Positions 55,801 through 61,800 of a stretch of DNA of 64,000 nt are shown here, piece after piece. The translations under genes and the position numbers were made by a program. The notes below the pieces were generated by a model. It was not told the origin of the DNA. It saw only the letters and a list, made by a program, of their open reading frames with translations, and did no database searches. Position 1 is the stretch's first letter, and each line of letters starts with the position of its first letter. Source of the DNA: Bombyx mori. Lineage: Eukaryota; Arthropoda; Insecta; Lepidoptera; Bombycidae. The stretch spans positions 9,796,001-9,860,000 of the forward strand of contig NC_085110.1 in assembly GCF_030269925.1 (NCBI RefSeq), given 5' to 3'.

Positions 55801-58800
55801 ACTTTTTTTAAAAGTTAGATATATGTATGTGTATATGAATATAATAGAACGCATGTATGTAGATGCAACAATGATGTTTATATGCCTAGAAATAACAGTA
55901 GTTACTTTGTATATGATATTTATGAAGAAGTAAAAAAAACATTAATAATTGGACAAATGACCGTTTACTGTGCTTTATTGTTTAATTGATCTCTATGTCG
56001 TTTAACGTGGGAGCAAAGAATCTCGTGGGTGTAACTAATTGAATAAATTGTAAACAATTTTAACACAAAAAAGGTTACGACATTTCAATGACTTATACAA
56101 AAAAACCACTGAATACCAATTAATTTTTATGATCTTAAACAAAGGCATTCAATAATTGAGTTTCATTTGTGGTCATTCAAAATAATTGATATTTTAAATA
56201 AAAAAATTAATTCAACTAAAGAATTTCGTGATGAACCACAAAATCACCAACAATCTGTACCAATACCATTACCAATATTCAACCAAAACCTATAACCAAT
56301 ACCATTTCTTCATAACAACTTTAATGATTATCATACACCTCATACTATCTGTAACACATTCGAACCTCTATTGATGTATCTAGTTACTCAGATATCGCGA
56401 CCTCTGTTGATGACCTTGTACAAACTATAAAAAGAGTATGAAAGAACAAAAGATTATCATTATATGTAAGAGGGCTTACACAAACAAGACCATGATCAGT
56501 ATGTTGTGACTATAATCGTAAATAAAGCACAACGCTCTTCCTTTGCAGAAAATTATAATTTGCGTAATTACTAGTGGTAGGACCACTTGTGAGTCCGCGC
56601 GGATAGGTACCACCGCCCTGCCTATTTCTGTCGTGAAGCAGTAATGCGTTTCGGTTTAAAGGGTGGGGCAGCCGGTGTAACTATACTGAAACTTTAGAAC
56701 TTGTATCTCAAGGTGGGTGGCGCATTTACGTTGTAGATGTTTATGGGCTCCAGTAACCACTTAACACCAGGTGGGCTGTGAGCTCGTCCACCCATCTTAG
56801 CAATAAAAAAAAAATAAAAAAAAGTAATAATGTGAACAGTCGTCGAATTCCAACGATAACGTTCAGAATCGTATTTTTAATAAGATAATATATTATACTA
56901 ACGAAGGTCGCTCTTATTTAAATTCCAATCGAGTATGTATCGTTTTCGACTCCAGATGTTGAGTAGGATTTGGTTTTTTTTTTTTTTTGAAAACTTAACA
57001 TATAATGATATAAAGACGGTGATTCATTCATAATGTAAACAATACCACATGTCGCCGTTTATGTGGCTGATCTCGCTCTGTTGATCGACAGATAAATGGA
57101 ATGTTATCAATATACGTGTGTCAGTCAATCAAGTTTGATGCATTGTAATTGAAGCACTTAAATGAAAAGCTAGTCACTTTGGTATCTGTCAGAGGCTTAA
57201 AGCTGTCAATAACATAAAATACATCGGCGTCACTCGTAATGTTTAGACATACCGTTCTACATACGAACATGAGATCTTTGGTATAGTAGTGTGCAAGCAA
57301 AACAAACCTAACCTATCCGGTCGTTCCGCTAAATTAACTAACGCACATGGTTTATCTGTCTGTTGTTATCTCCTTCTGATAGTACAACTGCCTGTATGTA
57401 GCATTCAAAATAGTTATTAGCAGTTTGCAAAGTATTTTTTTTTATTATTGAGAAATTACTGGTGGCCCGGAGGCCTTTCCAGTTTCACCAGGACAGGTGG
57501 GCGAGCAAAGGCTCAGCGAGGAGAAATTCCAAAGTGCTCATGAATGCTAAACTGATCGTATTTAATTTCATACCACAAATGAGACCGTTTTCATTTTGAG
57601 AATTTTTAATGAATTAAAAACACAAATATTAACTATATATATATATATGTATATTTAAATTGTATTTTTTTTATTACTGCAGAGAAGTTGGAGTTCTCTA
57701 AGCCCTCCTTAACATTTAAACGTGTATTTTGTATTTTTTTAATCATCAATATTTTGATTCTTTTTATTTTCTAACGTAATACGTACTTCGGACGTATTCA
57801 TAAACGTTTTGCACGATCAAGGACAATATATTATGATAATAAAACGACACCTGCAAAAATTTATAGGCAAAGGACATGGGCCACTCTCCATACATTGCAC
57901 GGCCCACTAAACGAAGTTCAAGGACAGTAATGAAATTAAGTTTAAATAACAGAAAATATATCCCTTTTATTATAAACAAATTAAAATCAATATTGTTCAT
58001 GGGGATACAGAGATATTTAAAAAATAAGATAAGATTTTTAGGTTACCTATATCATATGATTTGCTGTCAACACACTTACACTTTGACATCATCATCAGCT
58101 TAAATATTTTTTATATTACTATACTTTATAACACAGACCTAATTCAATGAACGCCAAGACTTAATTTTATGCACAACAAAATATAAAAGGTATATCGCAA
58201 CGAAACACTTAATAATATCCACAATGCGCACGTGTGCGAAAACGACTGATCAAATGTAAAACGTCAAAAAACATTAAACAAGCGTAGTTTTTTTTTGCTT
58301 AAGATCAATAATTATTGATCAATGTAATGATTTATTCTACGGATTTAAAAGCATAAAAATAGATTTTTGTTTTATATTAGTTTTAAAATCCATTAATTAA
58401 ATATGCTAGTTTTTTGCAATATAATGTCTTTTTTAAGAAGATTTAATGTTAATTGTTTAAAATATAAATATATTTTACCTATGGCAACTCCTTCAATATT
58501 ATCAATGTAGCTTAGTCATGCTAATTTATTTTTATTTATGATTTTAATTATCCCACCATTAAAATACCCTTAAATATAATAAGTATGTAAAAATGAAATG
58601 TTTATTTCTATAGATATTTCATTCGTGTCCTTGAGAGCACGAGTAGCTGGGCCGAAAATGGCCCATGTCCTTTGCGCTTTTACTCACACATAATGCCAAA
58701 AAGTCCGTCTATGACATCGTTCATGCTAAGCATAAAAACATGATTTTTTCATGCAAGGTCGTGCACAAATCAGACTCAAGACTATTAAAGGTCTAAATAT

Positions 58801-61800
58801 ACAGATAGCTTACAGACATTCTCCATATTAGAAAGTCTATCAGTATTGGCATACACTTCCTTATAAGGATCATATTCTGTACCTTTGTATAAACATAATA
58901 TGTAGTAACGTTTATCGCTGACATTTGAAGGCGACACTAACCAGTACTTCTGGGGATTGATTTGGAGCGATGGCGTGTGATTGCGTCGCCGCCATGACCC
59001 AAACAAGTTACTATTTCGAGATAAATGTGGCCATAAACGGTGACTCTCGACCGGGCCACGTCTCAGTGACGCCTCTTGCTGTCCCTAACCGCATATGTTT
59101 GACTTACTTTCTAACAGAAGCAGCTTTGTTCGCCCTCTTAACGATTCTTTGCTTTACAAATAAGTTCAATAATTTCCTAAAAAATTTAAAATAAAAACGC
59201 TTCACAAGTTATAGTATCATTAGAATTTAATGTAATCGATGTTATTAAACACAAAATGTACATAATACATTCTGATTTCAACGGAAGACTACTAGTAATT
59301 AACATAAATTCCACACCGGCTAGATAATATTTACGGTCGTGCATTATTTATGACTATATCGTTGACATTGCCATAACAGGCAGTCTTCAAAACACGCATC
59401 TCCTACGCACAGAATTGAACGCGATCTTAAAAAAAACAAACGAACTGTTAATTTTATTATTCCTATTATTCAATAGATGGTTGAACGGTGAGGCGGAGTG
59501 GACAGAACGAACGCCAGCTAACGCAAGAAAAGCTATACCGGAAAATGGAACGCGGCGTTCGAACAGTACTATTGGATGGCACGAGAGTACACGAGCTCGG
59601 GAGCCGCGCAGATCCGAAGGAAGCGTAGAACCGAACTCCGGACTCACGTGGCTACAACGACAACAGCAAAGGCTTCGAGAAAAGAAAGAGGCAAGGGAAA
59701 GAGTCGCTCGACTACCGCTCGAGTGGGATACTGCGACTTCCCGGCATGTGCGGCGATCAGCTAGTCATCGGTATAGCTTCTTCGCATTTCTTCAATTAAT
59801 TTGTTAATATCTCCTTACGTTTTAACATTAACTAGTGGTCCCTTGGTAGTCGAAAATCGACTATAATTAATTGAAATTATAAGTTTGTACATTAATATGA
59901 TTCTATTGTCAAAGACTATTTATTATACTTCGAGATTTCACCAAGACTACACTTTAGACAAATATTAATAAAGACACACAATATTAATCTATTGTCAATT
60001 TGACCACAGACTTTAAAGAATAACGAAAGTTTGACAATAAATATTATGCATGCGTGTGTGTGTGTGTGTCAAATACATGGTAGTGTGTGTAATGTTTTCT
60101 TTATTGATTTAATGTATCTTTTATGCATTGTATATTCTCAATAATTGTGGAAAATTTCATACTCCTCCGGCCGCGCAATTTTCGTAAAAAGGATACAAAG
60201 TTTTTGCTTCACGTATTAATATATAGATAACTATAACTGTAGGGTCGATGGATACACGAGCGACACGACGGCCTTCGCTGACGACGATGACGACTTCAGT
60301 GTTCCCTTACACGTGAATACGCGCACACCTCACAGAACGGACAGCATCAGCCCACAGGCTCCCGACAGGTGAATACAAATTAATGCCCTGATACTCTGTG
60401 TTTGAGTTCAATCTGTATAGACGTTAATTTTTCCCGGCAGGACCTCATCTAGAAAGTTCATGTATGAAAAGATGACAATGCGCGAATGGAGTTCTTCCAC
60501 AACACCGACGAACACCACCGCGCCCGGTCTATTGTCACTTGCGGAGCACTCTAATACCGATACTATTGTAAGTTAACAACAACTACACTTAATAAAGCAA
60601 TAATATTAAGCGCGCGGTAATCCATCATATTTTATCCTTCGTTAATGGACAGACGAGTTCATGCCTAACCCCAGGTGTGAACTAGCAACAGAAGCCGATA
60701 AATATGACCGCACAAAGATTTACTTTGAGTGGTCGTTAAAAAAGTTAAAAGCTCTGGTATCTATTTACTGGTGATAGGACCTCTTGTGAGTCCGCACGGG
60801 TAGGTACCACCACCCTGCCTGTCTTTGCCGTGAAGCAGTAATGCGTTTCGGTTTGAAGGGTGGGGCAGCCGTTGTAACTATACTGAGACCTTTTTTTTAG
60901 ATGGGTTGACGAGCTCACAGCCCGCCTGGTATTAAGTGGTTACTGGAGCCCATAAACATCTACGAGGTAAATGCGCCACCCACCTTGAGATATAAGTTCT
61001 AAGGTCTCACCTTAGAACTCGTGGTGGCATTTACGTTATAGATGTCTATAGGCTCCGGAAACCAGAGCGTTCCATTTTCCGGAATACCAGATCAGTTGTT
61101 CCCTTCTCATTTAACCATATAGGCCGGTTAAAATGTTTGTCTTTTCTGTGGAAGAGAAGATCGAGTGGACGATTAATACGTCTGGTTTGTGTGTTCCAGG
61201 AGCGCAGAGAGAGCAGTTCCCGCGCCGGCACCCCCGCGTTCCCGACACACCCGCGCACCCCCTACCCGCCCACGCCTACGCCTTCACTGAGCGCGCGACC
61301 ACCACGCTCGCCCACTGTCGCCAGGTACACGTGCAACTTACATTTTTATTATTTTTTTATTGCTTAGATGGGTGGACGAGCTCACAGTCCACCTGGTGTT
61401 AAGTGGTTACTGGAGCCCATAGACATCTACAACGTAAATGCGCCACCTACCTTGAGATATAAGTCCTAAGGTCTCAGTATAGTTAGTTACAACGGCTGCC
61501 CCTCCCTTCAAAGCTAAACGCATTACTGCTTCACGGCAGAAATGGGCAGGGTGGTGTTACCTACCCGTGTGGAATCACAAGAGGTCCTACCACCAGTAAA
61601 ATTACAGTACATTACATTTTCGACTACATCTTCTTCTTGTCCTCATATACGTGTCCTCATGTCCTCATACGCTTATCTCGAACGGCTGTTCCCTAGATAA
61701 TTGACCTTCCTTCGGATTGGTTGGGCTTGAGTTGGTATTAGACAGAAGGGACTCGGGGAAAGATGAAGTGACATGTTGTGAAAATGTTACAAGTGCATAG

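Noticed and set aside
58785..59194. Opposing ORFs with ATG near a GC-rich patch
   Set aside because: Neither has splice support or a recognisable motif. Noted only as a possible regulatory patch.
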